Source: Cardinalis cardinalis (taxonomy: Eukaryota; Chordata; Aves; Passeriformes; Cardinalidae). From it: a DNA stretch of 64,000 nucleotides. Below the pieces are notes generated by a model. It was not told the origin of the DNA. It made no database searches and saw only the letters and a list, made by a program, of their open reading frames with translations. The stretch covers positions 775,647 to 839,646 of the forward strand of contig JACDOX010000024.1 of NCBI GenBank assembly GCA_014549065.1, read 5' to 3'. Below are positions 1 through 11,335 of the stretch, piece after piece (the stretch's first letter is position 1; every line of letters starts with the position of its first letter). The position numbers and the translations under genes were made by a program.

Positions 1-2660
1 TCTCTTCCTTTTGTTTTAACACTGGTGGTGTCTCTTGCCAAAACTCAGAGCATGATGTGTCAGCAGCCCTCCCTGCAGCCAGAGAAGGCTAGACGCAGCT
101 TGCCGTGAAGCCTGACAGCTCCANTCCATGTGGCAGCCTCAAGGGAATCAAACAGGAGCAATGAAACGTGTTTTCTNCCTTCAGAGTCTGTAGCTTCTGG
201 CACTCACTGGTACAGGAGTAAAGGAGGAGTGGTAGCACAGCTGGCCTGGCTCAGATCCCATGGTTTTACTCTTAAGAGTGAATGTTTCTTGTGCAAACTT
301 GTCCCAGCTTATTTTACAACCCATTTAGAAACTGCAGTGTTAAAACTACTTTCATTTTAGAACCCATTTCAATCCCTTTTTCAAGTGACAGAGCTGATCC
401 AGCAGTCATTAAAAGGGCAATGTTTTGTTGCTTACAGGAGTCTGGATTTGAAGATATCCTGGCTTCATGTCCCTGAGCTTGGCAAAAGCATTAGCTCTTA
501 TCATCTTAAAGTTGTCTGTCTCTCTAGTACAATTTCATTCTGAACAGCAAAAAAGCTTATATAGTTCTTTTTTATAGCTGTAAAAGAGGTCATAAACATG
601 AAATATGGATAGACAGATCCAACTCTCAACCTATCATCTACTTATTTGTGCATTGTATGTTCTTAGGGCAAGACACTATCAAAAGTGATGGCTGCCTTTG
701 AGAACTTCATCTTTAACCCCCAGGGCCAGACACATATAGCAGGGCTTTCCATAACCAAGGACTGACAACCTCCATGGCAACCTAGGGTGATCTTGGATCT
801 AAAATGTCTTAGATCAGAACATTTTGGAAATCAGCATCCTTAGCCCTTGACTCCTCCCTCTTTATAGAGAGAATAATGAGATTTCTAACCGTGGTTTGAT
901 ATCTGCTAATCATGAGGGTTGTNTTTTTTGTTTTTAATAAAAGCACAAGGTAGTTTTTAAAAATTGTAGAATTCCGGTTCAAAAGCAGACCAGAGTATCT
1001 CAAATGTGTGTAGATGATGTAAGGGCAACCACGGACAACTTCATTTTTTACATTAGAAGATAAAAGAAAGTAGGAGAGCATGTGTCATTTTGATCTAATG
1101 TTTGCCTGAAGAGCACAGAGAAGCCACAGCTGCTCATCCTTNAGTGAAGGAGCTTGCACCCACTTTGTAGGTATAAACAACCTACATGTGATGTCTGTTT
1201 CTGTAGGGAGCACAGGGCATTGCTTTGTGATGTGTGTGCAGCTCTGTGCACTCAGTCATTACTGTCGACGTGACTGTTCANACTGTAAAAATAATCTCTT
1301 TTCTGTTTTTAAAGGTGCATAAGATTTGTGCACTGCAGTAGCAAAATTGTGCAATGCTGGCATAAATAATCTGTTCTGACAGCCCCTCAGGGAGTAACTC
1401 CTGTACACAGGATGTGTGAGTATTATCCTGGGATGATCTGATGCATTGGTAAGTGCACTGTAACAATGGAAACATGAGATGGGCTACAAGTACAGTACCA
1501 TGGCTTTGGTGGGCAAGCTCAACTGGGTTGGCAAGGTAGTGCAGCTCAGTTTCAAAAGGGAGGGCAAAGAGGCTAATAGTCACTGTAGACAGACAGAATT
1601 CCCCATGTTGTATTAAGAAAACCTTTGGTAAGAGACATCCTGAACTTTAAGTGAAATCTTTGGCATTTTTCATTTCTTACTTTGCTCTGCATGCCATTTG
1701 TCACNATAATCTGTTATAGCACTATTGGTGCTGTATGCATACATCAGTAAGAAATCACACTTCCATGATGCTGACTCATAGCCATTTAGATGGGAAGACT
1801 CATTAAGTAAATTAGCTACACTGTCCAAAGGAGATTGTTCTTTATGTTCTTTTGGAATCAGGATGTGAGCAGCTATCCCTCTTCCCTGCTGCTCTTGGCA
1901 GCATCCTTCAGGAGGTGGACAGACAGAAGTCTATTTCAATAGCCCTGTAGGACAGAATGAAAATCTTGTTCTCCTGGCCTTTGTCTGCCCTGGGCACACA
2001 CGCATCAGCAGGTGTATGCATTTCTNACCTGTATTTAGGTATTGCAAGAAATCTGTTTGACTGTGTACCTGGTTCTGACACATGGTTGTGGCTGTTCACA
2101 AGAACAAGAGTTTCTGAACNTTCTGGATAAGCCTTCAGTTACTGCAGATCAGCTTTACAGCTGGACTTGTGTTAGGCAATACACAGGAATATTTTAGGGC
2201 ACTGAATACTGCATCACAACACTGCAGCATTATGGCATAAAGTGCTGCAGGCATGTGATTTGAACATGCTTTAAAAGTATTCCAGTTTTTATTGGTTTTG
2301 AGTATATTCTATTTGTACCACACCAGTTCCCCCAGACAATATAAAGCCAATATAAATAATGAACTCTGTACTCTGGATAATTCACCAGAACTGCCATCAT
2401 GTGCTCCTGCCTGGTAGGTGATCCAGTGCCACACAAATCAAATGTTAATGATCTTGTCAGCATGTCCTTACTAAAGCTGAAATTTCTTAATTGTCTGAGT
2501 TTCACTTCTGTCTGACATACATATGAACACAAAGAAATCTAATATTTACCACCACAGCTGTTTTCAACCTCCTTNCCCATCTGCAGCCCCCCAGGGACAC
2601 CATTCAAATAATGTCTTGTGTAAACAGCAGTTGGCAAAAATCCNGCAGTCCTTTCTACAG
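1..2660. other. Non-coding stretch, nothing recognised
   Basis: This stretch is AT-rich single-copy-like sequence with several isolated N bases. The open frames here are at most about 100 codons, contain X positions and show no family signature. I see no repeat, RNA gene or splice-bounded open segment that I would defend. Confidence 0.55.
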
Positions 2661-2670
2661 CAGATATGAC

Positions 2671-2711
2671 ACATTGTGACACACATGCTGTGTCACTGTG
2701 ACACACATATC
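2671..2711. repeat. Palindromic GTGACACA cluster
   Basis: GTGACACA at 2676-2683 faces its exact reverse complement TGTGTCAC at 2689-2696 across a 5-base spacer. The string TGTGACACACAT occurs twice in direct orientation, at 2675 and 2697. Together they form a small inverted-plus-direct repeat. It could be a microsatellite-like expansion or a dimeric factor site; the sequence does not decide which. Confidence 0.6.
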
Positions 2712-4727
2712 TTGAGTTTCTTCAAAAAGTTATTTCTTCCAGGTAATATTCACCAAGGAAACTGAGCAAGCTGAGGGTGTTCCTGGAGGGCCTTACCCNT
2801 CTCTGGCTGAAGACAGCATCAGTCTTTGTGTTGGCTGCAGGGGACACAGGTGTGGAGCTACAGGCTGAGCCTGGCCCTTCCCCTGGTGGTGCCAGGGAGA
2901 GGCCCAGTGCTCCGTGTTGCACTCTGGGGACTTGATAATGAGACTTTCCAAACGCAAGGCTTGTGCAGTTGATCCTTACTCCACACATTCCCAGCTAAAG
3001 GAACTCTGCATCATTCCCTAGCCCTGGCAGCCAGACCTCCTAGTGGTGAGATCTTCTCAGGACCTTTATAAAATGAGCACCGTTTTTACAGCTGGCCTGC
3101 ACAAATAAGATGTTTCTAGTATTTTCTTTCAATCTGTGTCAAAATCTAGAGTTTCCAATACCACTTGAAAAGGAAAATGCCACCCAAACGGCAGTCTGGT
3201 CCTTATCGCAACAGCTTAGTGTCTGTACCCAAAATGTAAGTTTCAGTCAATTTAGTTTTGGATGACTTTTCAACTTCAGATAAACCAGAGCTTTGTGTAC
3301 TTAATAGCTTCCAGAAAATATCTGCAATTAAATATGATACTTTGAATTAATTTCAAAATACCTGACTTGGTATGGCACACTTCCAAGGATAATTTCATTA
3401 GTGTTTTTCTTTCTGTGACAGTACCTGGGAAGAAAATGCTGAAACTTTCTTCTCCTAAGTGGCTTCCACTGAAANCAATCGAGCAAACTCAGAGGCACAG
3501 TCTGCTGAAGGTTTTTCCATTTTCTTTCCACACATCAAATCTAAATATAGGGCCATTGGCTGATCATCTCTGCTAAGAGTTCTGAAAAGGAGTATGTCTT
3601 ATAATCTTTTGTTCTCTAGTCAGTGGCTTGAGCTTGGCCATGTAAGTGGTGGTTTGATGTCATTCATGAGAACCATCAATTGTCAGTTCTGGCAAAATCT
3701 GAATAGGCTTTGTTGTTTTTTAATCTAGAATGGCAGCAAAAGGTTTTGTGATAAAAATCTCCACCTGCAGATATGCTGGATGTCACCATCATCAGTTGCA
3801 ATGAGCTGTCAGAATCTAACCCTCAATGACAGTATCAGNTGAAGAGATAAAGTTGTAACTGTCATATACCGAAAGTTCTGTTGATGTAAGGACCAATGTT
3901 CCTGATGACCTCAAGAAAAGGAAAACTATCATCTTGTTCTGAACAGAAGGGTGGTAAAATCAGTAACCTAAAGTTCAGTGTCATAGTGAATTAAAACCAA
4001 CAGTCATGGTACTTAAATGTTTTTAAAGGTTACTACCAACAGGATCCAAAAAGTCAATCCAGCTTGACTGCATTATCACAGCTGATACATTATTCTTAGG
4101 TTATAGAATGGTATTTTTGGGGGTTTTCTCCATTTTTCAGTACCTCCTGTAAGTGTGGGTCATGCTGGCAGCCTCTGTGAAGTTGTTGCTTTTTCAAACT
4201 TAGTAAAATTATTTGACATTTAATGTTTGATTTTTTTTCCCCTGCTCCTTCCCAGACATAGTCATCCTCAAATAAACAATGTGCTGTTAAAGAAGATGTT
4301 ACATTGGTTTCTGTCATAACATGCTGCATCTATCCTAACTTCAACTTTAAAATGTAATTCTAATGTAGCAGCTCTTACATGTGATTTTCCTCCTAATTTA
4401 CNTCTGCATTTGCTCCACTCCCTGTGCTCACTGAACACTGAAAGCATCATATTAAGAAAGCTTAAAGAAGCCATATTTATAACATTTTTTCTGTTTATAA
4501 AATATTTAATCTTTAACAAACAGCACTTTTCTAATCCATTTCTTACATTCCTTGAGATGCATGGCTCATCTCTCAGACACAGTTCTCATTGTGTTTTGAA
4601 TTGGATTATTTAAGGAGCACTGATTAAATCCCTAAAAGCCTTTATTGGCATACTATCATTTCTGCTACACTCAGAAGTTTTCTTTTCTTCCTGGGCCCTT
4701 TGGGTAATCCCAATGGCAGAAAGGCTT
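2712..4727. other. Non-coding stretch, nothing recognised
   Basis: The open frames are short (60-90 codons), overlap on both strands and carry no recognisable motif. A slightly GC-richer patch lies near 2790-2960. It contains a poor CTCF-like string around 2876-2889 with two core mismatches, which I do not call. Confidence 0.5.
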
Positions 4728-4759
4728 ATTGGAAGAAGGATGCATTGGAAGAAGGATGC
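4728..4759 (+). repeat. Perfect 16-bp tandem duplication
   Basis: The unit ATTGGAAGAAGGATGC is present twice head to tail (4728-4743 and 4744-4759) without a mismatch. This is most simply a recent replication-slippage duplication. Confidence 0.85.
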
Positions 4760-5403
4760 ATGGACGAAAACAAGACCAGGGCCCACATATCACACAGACA
4801 GCAGGTACATCTACTGAGGTTCCAGAGTAAAGGTTCCTTATTAGCAAGAGCTTTTATCAACATTTCTTATCAGAAGAACTCATAGGTGATCCCACTATTA
4901 TTTTAAAGCTAATCCAACAGTTTCCAGGAAATAGTGGCAGAAGCGCCACATTTTTCTGTGTTCCTGGGANGTAAAGCAATTCAGGGTTTCAGATTTCTTC
5001 CTACCTCCTCACCAGGGCAAGTCGAATCTTTGATCTCTGGGTGGAAAGAATGCAGATTTTATGGCATGATAGTTTCTCTGAAGACTTGAATGCTGACTTT
5101 CTTTTCAGTATTGGCCTGAATCCATTAAACCANACATGTATGCACAATACTAGAAAATTTCCACTGCAGTCTGTTCTGTGGCTGAATCAGTTCAGAAAGA
5201 TTGAAGTCAACAATTATTTCTGTTGTGTTTTGGTCAATAAATCTGCTGCTCCATATTAATTCCTGGTACAACTCCAACACTGCAATGAGGATAGATGCTG
5301 TGGTTTTTTTTTTTCCCTGAATTAAATTTTCTAACCAAAAAGATGACAAATCTTCAAAAGTACTTTGCTTAAGCAAGGCTGAAAATGTCATTTAACAAAG
5401 ATG

Positions 5404-5437
5404 AATTTTAATTTAAAANAATTTTAATTTAAAATTT
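5404..5437. repeat. AT-only tandem duplication
   Basis: The motif AATTTTAATTTAAAA occurs twice, separated by an N. The unit is itself nearly self-complementary, so the stretch can also fold. It is low-complexity sequence without an identified role. Confidence 0.7.
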
Positions 5438-5568
5438 ACTGCAGGTTTGCTGACAACTGATTGTTACGTCTATCTATTCTGGGTTAAGACAATAATCATA
5501 AATCAAGGNGAAAGACAAGATCAGTTAAATAAAGCTGCTTGGAAACACTTATTTTTTCAGATACACCT

Positions 5569-5585
5569 TCTAGGCAGTGCCTAGA
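5569..5585. repeat. 17-bp palindrome
   Basis: TCTAGGCA and its exact reverse complement TGCCTAGA flank a single G. A third GCCTAG follows at 5588-5593, giving one inverted and one direct repeat of the same hexamer within 25 bases. The sequence alone does not distinguish a binding site from chance. Confidence 0.7.
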
Positions 5586-5869
5586 ATGCCTAGTCCAACA
5601 ATGGGCTGTTGACAACTGTATGATGACTTGGGCAGATGAAGGAATGGCAATGAGTGAAAACTGCCCGGTTTCTCCTCTAAGTGCTCCTCTATCCTTGTGT
5701 TTTATTACTGCATTGCCTCTGGCTTCAAGACCCAAGCAGAGCCAGCTGGAGTGGGCAGGCAAATTTACAGAAGTTAACTCATGCCTTTGGCATTTTCTTT
5801 CACCGAAGTCAAGGATATTATCTGCACTCTTCTAAAGGCTGATGTGTGGTTTGGAGATGAAAGATAAAA

Positions 5870-5885
5870 CTTACCGGAGGTAAGA
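5870..5885. promoter_or_regulatory. Back-to-back consensus splice donors on both strands
   Basis: On the plus strand GGAG is followed by GTAAGA, with GT at 5880-5881. On the minus strand TCCG is followed by GTAAGT, with its GT complementary to 5873-5874. Both match the vertebrate U1 donor consensus closely. An open 44-base plus-strand segment (about 5836-5879) precedes the plus donor, but its upstream acceptor is mediocre. No exon is claimed. Confidence 0.3.
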
Positions 5886-6018
5886 ATCCAGTGTACCGAT
5901 TAATAACGTAGGACATGGTGCTTTAGAGAGTATACTCTGATATTTTTTTTGTTTTCATGAAAAGGTGTGAAAACCACTGTCTGCGTCGCCGAAGGGACTC
6001 CACACGGTGGGACTNTCG

Positions 6019-6032
6019 CCACTAGGTGGCAG
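6019..6032 (+). promoter_or_regulatory. CTCF-type binding motif (strong match)
   Basis: CCACTAGGTGGCAG matches every position of the core CTCF consensus CCASYAGRKGGCRS. CTCF is a zinc-finger architectural protein that blocks cohesin-driven loop extrusion and insulates domains, and motif direction matters for loop anchoring. This site points along the plus strand. A weaker site of opposite direction lies about 430 bases downstream. An N sits four bases upstream of the core. Occupancy cannot be read from sequence. Confidence 0.65.
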
Positions 6033-6445
6033 GAACCTGATGCAGCAGAAAAAGTCTCAAAAATGCTAAACATTAGTGCTTTGCTGAACAGCTGCCATGC
6101 AGTGAGTGGAAGGACTACCCCCGCCCCACCACCAGGGCAGCCATCAGCACAGGGCTCGTCTGGAGAGCCCCCTTCGTTCTGAACAGTCTTCTGAAAAAAG
6201 GAGAAAGGAGGATGCGTTTGGAACAAAACCTCGGTGTTGCCTCCTCCCCCNAGATAAAATGAAAATCCATTGCTAATAATAAGGGCGTTTTCTCTATTTC
6301 TGCAGCATTTAAAGTATTTAAAGCACTTTTATTTCCCACTTGGCNCTGCAGTGATGTGGACAGCTAGGACCACGTCATAAAAATAAGGTTAGCTGGCCAC
6401 CATCGTGGTCCCATTCCCTTTGGCCTTGGCCACACAGCTCACTCA

Positions 6446-6459
6446 GTGCCACCTTGTGT
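6446..6459 (-). promoter_or_regulatory. Weak CTCF-like motif, minus orientation
   Basis: GTGCCACCTTGTGT matches the reverse consensus SYGCCMYCTRSTGG at 12 of 14 positions. The mismatches are at the tenth and last positions. Alone it would not be worth calling. It is listed because it faces the perfect site at 6019-6032. Confidence 0.25.
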
Positions 6460-9400
6460 TCAGGCCCCAAGGTTTAAAGTGAAATATCTCAGCAGTGCTT
6501 TGCCCCCAGGTCAGCACTGACCTGCACTGCAGCTCTGGGGAGAGAGAGCTGCTCTCATGCTGTCCTCTGAGCAGACTGTCAACCTGGAAAACTCCAAATT
6601 ATTCCTCTCCAAAGAGGTATTACAGATCCCAAGATAATTCCAGCTAAAACAAGTGATCCTCAAGATTTCTTTAGGGATATGCACTCTAGTATTTTGCTGA
6701 TTTCTTATTCAGATTTGCTAGCATCTAATCCATTCTTTTAAGCAGCATTTCTAGGTAAATATGGTAATTGATCTCTCCTAAAATACAGAAAAGCTGGCCT
6801 TGCTATTTACAACAAAGGAGACTAAGAGCCACAGAAATACATTTTGGTTAGGTTTGCAAGTCTTGATTAAGCTTCTGTAACAATTTATTTCTACATTATA
6901 GATGTAGAAGGCACTTTAAAGAGANAGAATATCTGCTTTAAATGTGGTATCATATATGCAGAAGGCACTCAAAATAAAGAAAATTAAGGCCCTTGTACTA
7001 AAGCACCTATGCTTTAAATGAGATTAAGTGCAGGATAAGATGACAATAAACAAAGGGCTGGATGAAAAGCTGGCAGTGGTGAACAGTCAGACTTAATAAT
7101 ATGACCATATCATATTTCCTCCTCAGATTTTTTTAATACAGTAAATTTATTGTAATAGGATTTCTGGACAGCATCCACTTGAAAGCCTGCACAGGGGTTA
7201 GCAACAGAAGACTGCAAAAAAAAAAAAAAATTGAGGCAGGTCAAANGATTTTAAGGAAGTCTGAGGCTGCAGGAAGAAAAAAGATCAGAGACTGTTCCTT
7301 TAAAAGTAGGTTTAACAATTGCCATTTCTTCACAGACAGCATACTTTATTATATTATTCTAAGTTTCTGAGTCATTTGTGTCAAATGTGAATTTGGTTTT
7401 GTTTCCTGGAAGTGTGATGCTACACCCAAACATTACAGTCAGGAGGTTATGCACATGAAACCAGTCAGAAACTGCGAGGGCAAGAAAGAGTTCCTTACAG
7501 GAAACTTGATTTTTTGGCAGAAAACAAATTTCTCAATTTTGCCNAATGAGACAAGAAAGGGGGAAAATNTGCTTTTATGTATAACAAAGAGGAGAGCAAA
7601 CTATTTCTAANAAAAACCTTCATTTTGCTAAAACCTGAGTTTTCATTAGTACAAGCTTCAGTCATCANTTCTCAAACATTTCTAGGGCATTTTGTGTATT
7701 CTCACACTGTAAGTCCCTTGCCCAAGAAGTACTACAGTTCTCATGCAGTTATCAATTATATGCCATTTAGCAGCAGATTTGTTGTGGATACTTAGAAACC
7801 CTGAAGCTTGAATCTTGCACAGGGCAGGAGTTTGCTCAAGGGCCTTTGCCTGTAGCAGGATTTCAGCTCAAGCAGAGATGTTTCACCATCCTATTCCCCT
7901 GTCTGTGGAGCAGTTTGGTCTCACCCTATTTCCCATTCGAAGTACTCAGCCTTTGTGAGACACTCAGCTCCCCTGGTCCCACAGCAGTGACAGGGGCACA
8001 GCTGAGGCAGGAAACAGCCCAGGGAGCAGACCTTGAAACAGTACCTGCAAGGTGAATTACTGGGGCTCAGTATTCGCAAAATGAATAAAATTAAATTAAA
8101 AAAAAAAAAAAAAAAGCCTGCCAGCTCACATCAGGGATGCACCATCAAAACTCTGCGAATGCAAAACATCCAGTATTCACACTCTTCCTTTCTAAAGAAG
8201 GGTGGGAATTTGTGCTGTTTCACAGACAATTGGTGTGTGCTATTTTTGAGATCAAAAGAGAGAGACGCTCATTGCATCCAGACCCTGGAAAGTGCAGCCC
8301 TGGACTTCCTCATAAAAATCTCCTTTTCCCCTTTCCAGCCCCACCCTTCACATGCCCCAACCCACAGTGCACAAAGATACAGCATTTCTTTTCTGTTCAG
8401 CTTTCCTGAGCAAAATGGCACATTTGTTAGTGTTGGTCCTAGGATATTTGGATCTGTGTTACACTGAAAGGAACTCATTTTGGACAAATCTTCCTAGGAC
8501 AATCTCAGGGCTTATTAGATCTTTTGTCTGTTCCAGCTAAAAATCTATCTAGAGATCAGCACCTGGAAATCTGCTGTCCCAGAAGAAGCAATAGGATCAT
8601 TAGTATTTCATATTCCTGAAGGAAAGTGTTTTCTGAGGTCAAAACATTGCATGATAGTGCTGTTTGAGGTGCTACACCAAACATCTGTACTCATTTCCAT
8701 TAACTACAAGTGCGCTGGATCAGTATTCAAACACTGTAATTTGTTCTCTGCAATACCACCAAGCATCTAAAAACTGTTTCTAAAACCTGGGTGGTTAATG
8801 TGAACCAGGCATTTTTAAATAGATCAGCTGGCCCACCCATGATTATAAGCCTGAACATAAGGCAGCATGTTTTACAAGGTCAGTTCCAATTAAAGCTCCT
8901 CTCCCAACCCAAATATCTTTAATCTCCAAAGACTACTTGTATGCATCATTTCACTTATGCAAGTCTGTTGTGTGATTACTTCCAATTACTTCCCTGCCCA
9001 CGTAGCTTTCTCACCCTCATCCGTCACAGTTAGGAGTGCACACGTGGGGATGTAAGTGGCCCTTGTGTACTACAGCTGCTTTCCTCAGGTGCTCCTTTGT
9101 AAGGCAGCCTTCACAATGTGATTTCATACTTGAGAACAAGCTGGCATGTGGGGGAAGGAACTGCTCAGATGATGCTTGGTAGGTCATGTTCCTGCTATTT
9201 TTGTTACTAGTTTCANTTTTTCTCTCTACAGTGTATTCACAAGCATAAAGTTGCAGAGTTGCCAAAAAGAGCACAGGAGAAGGGTTTTTGATAGTAAAAG
9301 TAAAATGAGATTTTAATCTTAAACATGGATTAGTGTCAAAACTCCTGATCTATACTGGAGGAAGGCTGAAATGTCAAGGGTAGATCTTGATCTTAATTCT

Positions 9401-9540
9401 CTGCATGGAAATCTGAAGTAGCTCCACACTTTGTCAAATGTTTTGGTGGAAACTTCAGTGAGAGCACAATGTGAATCAAAGTGCTCAATCCAGGACCAAG
9501 AATGGAAGTTTGTTCCAGTCCATTTTAATTAAAAAATATG
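6460..9540. other. Non-coding stretch with two A-tracts
   Basis: No recognisable gene is present. The stretch contains an A15 run at 7216-7230 and the AATAAA-plus-A18 segment listed separately. The longest open frame (8033-8467, 144 codons) begins just upstream of the A-tract and encodes a lysine run from it. That is typical of a chance frame. Confidence 0.5.
8084..8115 (+). repeat. AATAAA followed by an A18 tract
   Basis: The hexamer AATAAA at 8084-8089 is followed nine bases later by an uninterrupted A18 tract (8098-8115). That arrangement resembles the 3' end of a retroposed polyadenylated transcript. I recognise no gene-derived sequence in the 300 bases upstream and did not find flanking target-site duplications. 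A plain A-rich simple repeat is equally possible. Bird LINEs of the CR1 class do not normally mobilise polyadenylated mRNAs, so a genuine retrocopy would be unusual. Confidence 0.3.
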
Positions 9541-9574
9541 TTTTAAAAATGTTAATACTTTAACATTTTTAAAA
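9541..9574. repeat. Perfect inverted repeat, 15-bp stem and 4-base loop
   Basis: TTTTAAAAATGTTAA (9541-9555) is followed by TACT and then its exact reverse complement (9560-9574). A few more bases on each side pair imperfectly. The arms are AT-rich, so stem stability would be modest. Possible origins are cruciform-prone sequence, the relic of a short palindromic transposon, or a template-switch event. Confidence 0.8.
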
Positions 9575-11153
9575 TGTATTCTAATTTTACAGCAAATGTC
9601 AGTCAGGACACAGACCACTGTAGTATTTGAACAGAGATGAAAGTCATNTGTCTCCAAACTCTACTACAATATACTGATTTCTTTCTTACTTTTCAACAGG
9701 CATAAGAAACNATGGGCTTCTGCAATTGTTCTATGCCAGAAAGGGGAGTGATTCCATCTGATTCAATATTTGAAAGCTTTGCATCAGCCCCACAGGACAA
9801 AGGAAGGTGGGAGACAGCCAGTCTCCTGCCCTGACTGCCCTCTCTCTGGGGAGCTCTGGCCCAGCACCAAGCTGCCACGTAGCCCTTGGTGCATCAGAAG
9901 AGGAAGGGCGGGGAGGGAGATGGCCAAGCCTGTGGTGCTCCCATCCCATCTGTCATCCAGTCCAGTGGGACACTCACTCCTCAGGAGAGCAGAGCAGCCT
10001 TCAGGCTANAACTGGCTTCTCTGAGACATCTCTGCTCAGCTTGGGTGTGCCCAAAAATCGGAGCCAGTGGAGTTACACCAGTATGCATGANAGCAAATTA
10101 GGGCCCTGGCTTTTTAGTCTCATTGTTTTGAGTTGGTGATGCAATATGACTAATTTGTTAGGAATAATAGTGCTGCACTCAAATCTGCCCCTCTCAGAAA
10201 TAGATTCCTTGCAGGCTCATTAAGGGTAACTGTTTTAGAAAAACAAATGCAATTTGCCTTAGTTCCTGGGAGCAAAATGACTTTAAAGTAACAGTTACTC
10301 CTTTCAAATTATACCATCTTGCTGGTGTATTAGGTGTAGTATTAGATGGCATCATGCCTCATTTAAATAGTGCTCCTCAAAATCTAAAAACATATTTTAT
10401 AACAAAGTTATCTCCCTTAAACAGACATTGCCTGCTGAGGCCTGGAGTTTGCCTGTGTGGGNCTGTCAATGCAGTACTATAGAAATAATTGGGGTCTGTG
10501 TGCTCCCAGTTGGGATTGGGGGTGAGTTATGAAATTCTTCTATTTATTTCTGACTATTGTGTCAAGTATGTGAATTTCTGGCGAACTTTTCTTTCACTGG
10601 CATAGAAAAATGAGAATATCTGTATTAGTTCACCTCACCCAAAACATGAGAGGCCAGAAAGGTTTTACCTGTGCGTGTCCTCATGCAGGTTCAGTCTCCA
10701 TGATTTCTACAGGAATACAAATCTAGCCTTGGATGTTAAGCATGGGTTTCCTAGGAAAGCTGGTGATTGGAAGAACATGAATAAGAGTGTCATAAAATGG
10801 CATGTGTTCTGGTACAATATTCACCTAAAGATAGAAGGAATTCATTTGAATATAGAAATATTTTTGAGAATGCGTGAGAAATTTTTCATTGCTCTTATAC
10901 CAGTCAATCTGAAAATTCTGCCTCACTGCTTCCCATAATTTTTCAATTTGAAAATTTTGTAAGGTCATATTAAAAAACAAGAGGTACTAGTAAAGATACC
11001 TTGCTAATTTGGTATATTTNTTACACATGCCTGCATGATTAATTTAGATTTTGAGGAGAAAACAAAAAAGTGTATACATTTGAATGAAACAATACAGCAT
11101 ATATTTATCATCAAAATTTGCTGCATTGAGTATATTTTTTCTACTTCTTACAG
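9575..11153. other. Non-coding stretch, nothing recognised
   Basis: GC content rises near 9780-10060, where several overlapping frames of 70-110 codons run on both strands. That is the pattern expected when GC-rich sequence lacks stops. No domain, repeat or RNA gene was recognised. Confidence 0.5.
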
Positions 11154-11335
11154 AACATCTCCAAATCATGTCTGATCTCTGCTGGAATTCATATAATGAG
11201 GATGAATTAGCAGACAAACTGTACCTGAAGTGTTATCCACAAAACCACNCTTGTTTGGAGACCATGTCTGTGCTTACTTTCTGCAGAAGCTGCCCATGTC
11301 CTGAGGAGTCAGTAGTTATACTTGTTATGACTAAG
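11154..11335 (+). other. Candidate internal exon (182 nt), unrecognised
   Basis: A strong acceptor (pyrimidine-rich tract ending TTCTTACAG at 11145-11153) precedes an open segment. It ends at ATGACTAAG followed by the donor GTAGTA at 11336. One frame stays open from acceptor to donor. It enters after the first base of a codon and ends exactly on a codon boundary. The peptide begins EHLQIMSDLCWNSYNEDELA and is rich in Cys, Leu and acidic residues. One N falls inside. I recognise no family. The frame also stays open beyond both splice sites (11084-11368), which lessens the weight of the splice signals. The next candidate exon, at 13774, starts in the compatible phase. Confidence 0.2.

Noticed and set aside
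8033..8467. A 144-codon plus-strand open frame
   Set aside because: It runs through an A18 tract, giving a lysine run, and has no protein-like pattern.
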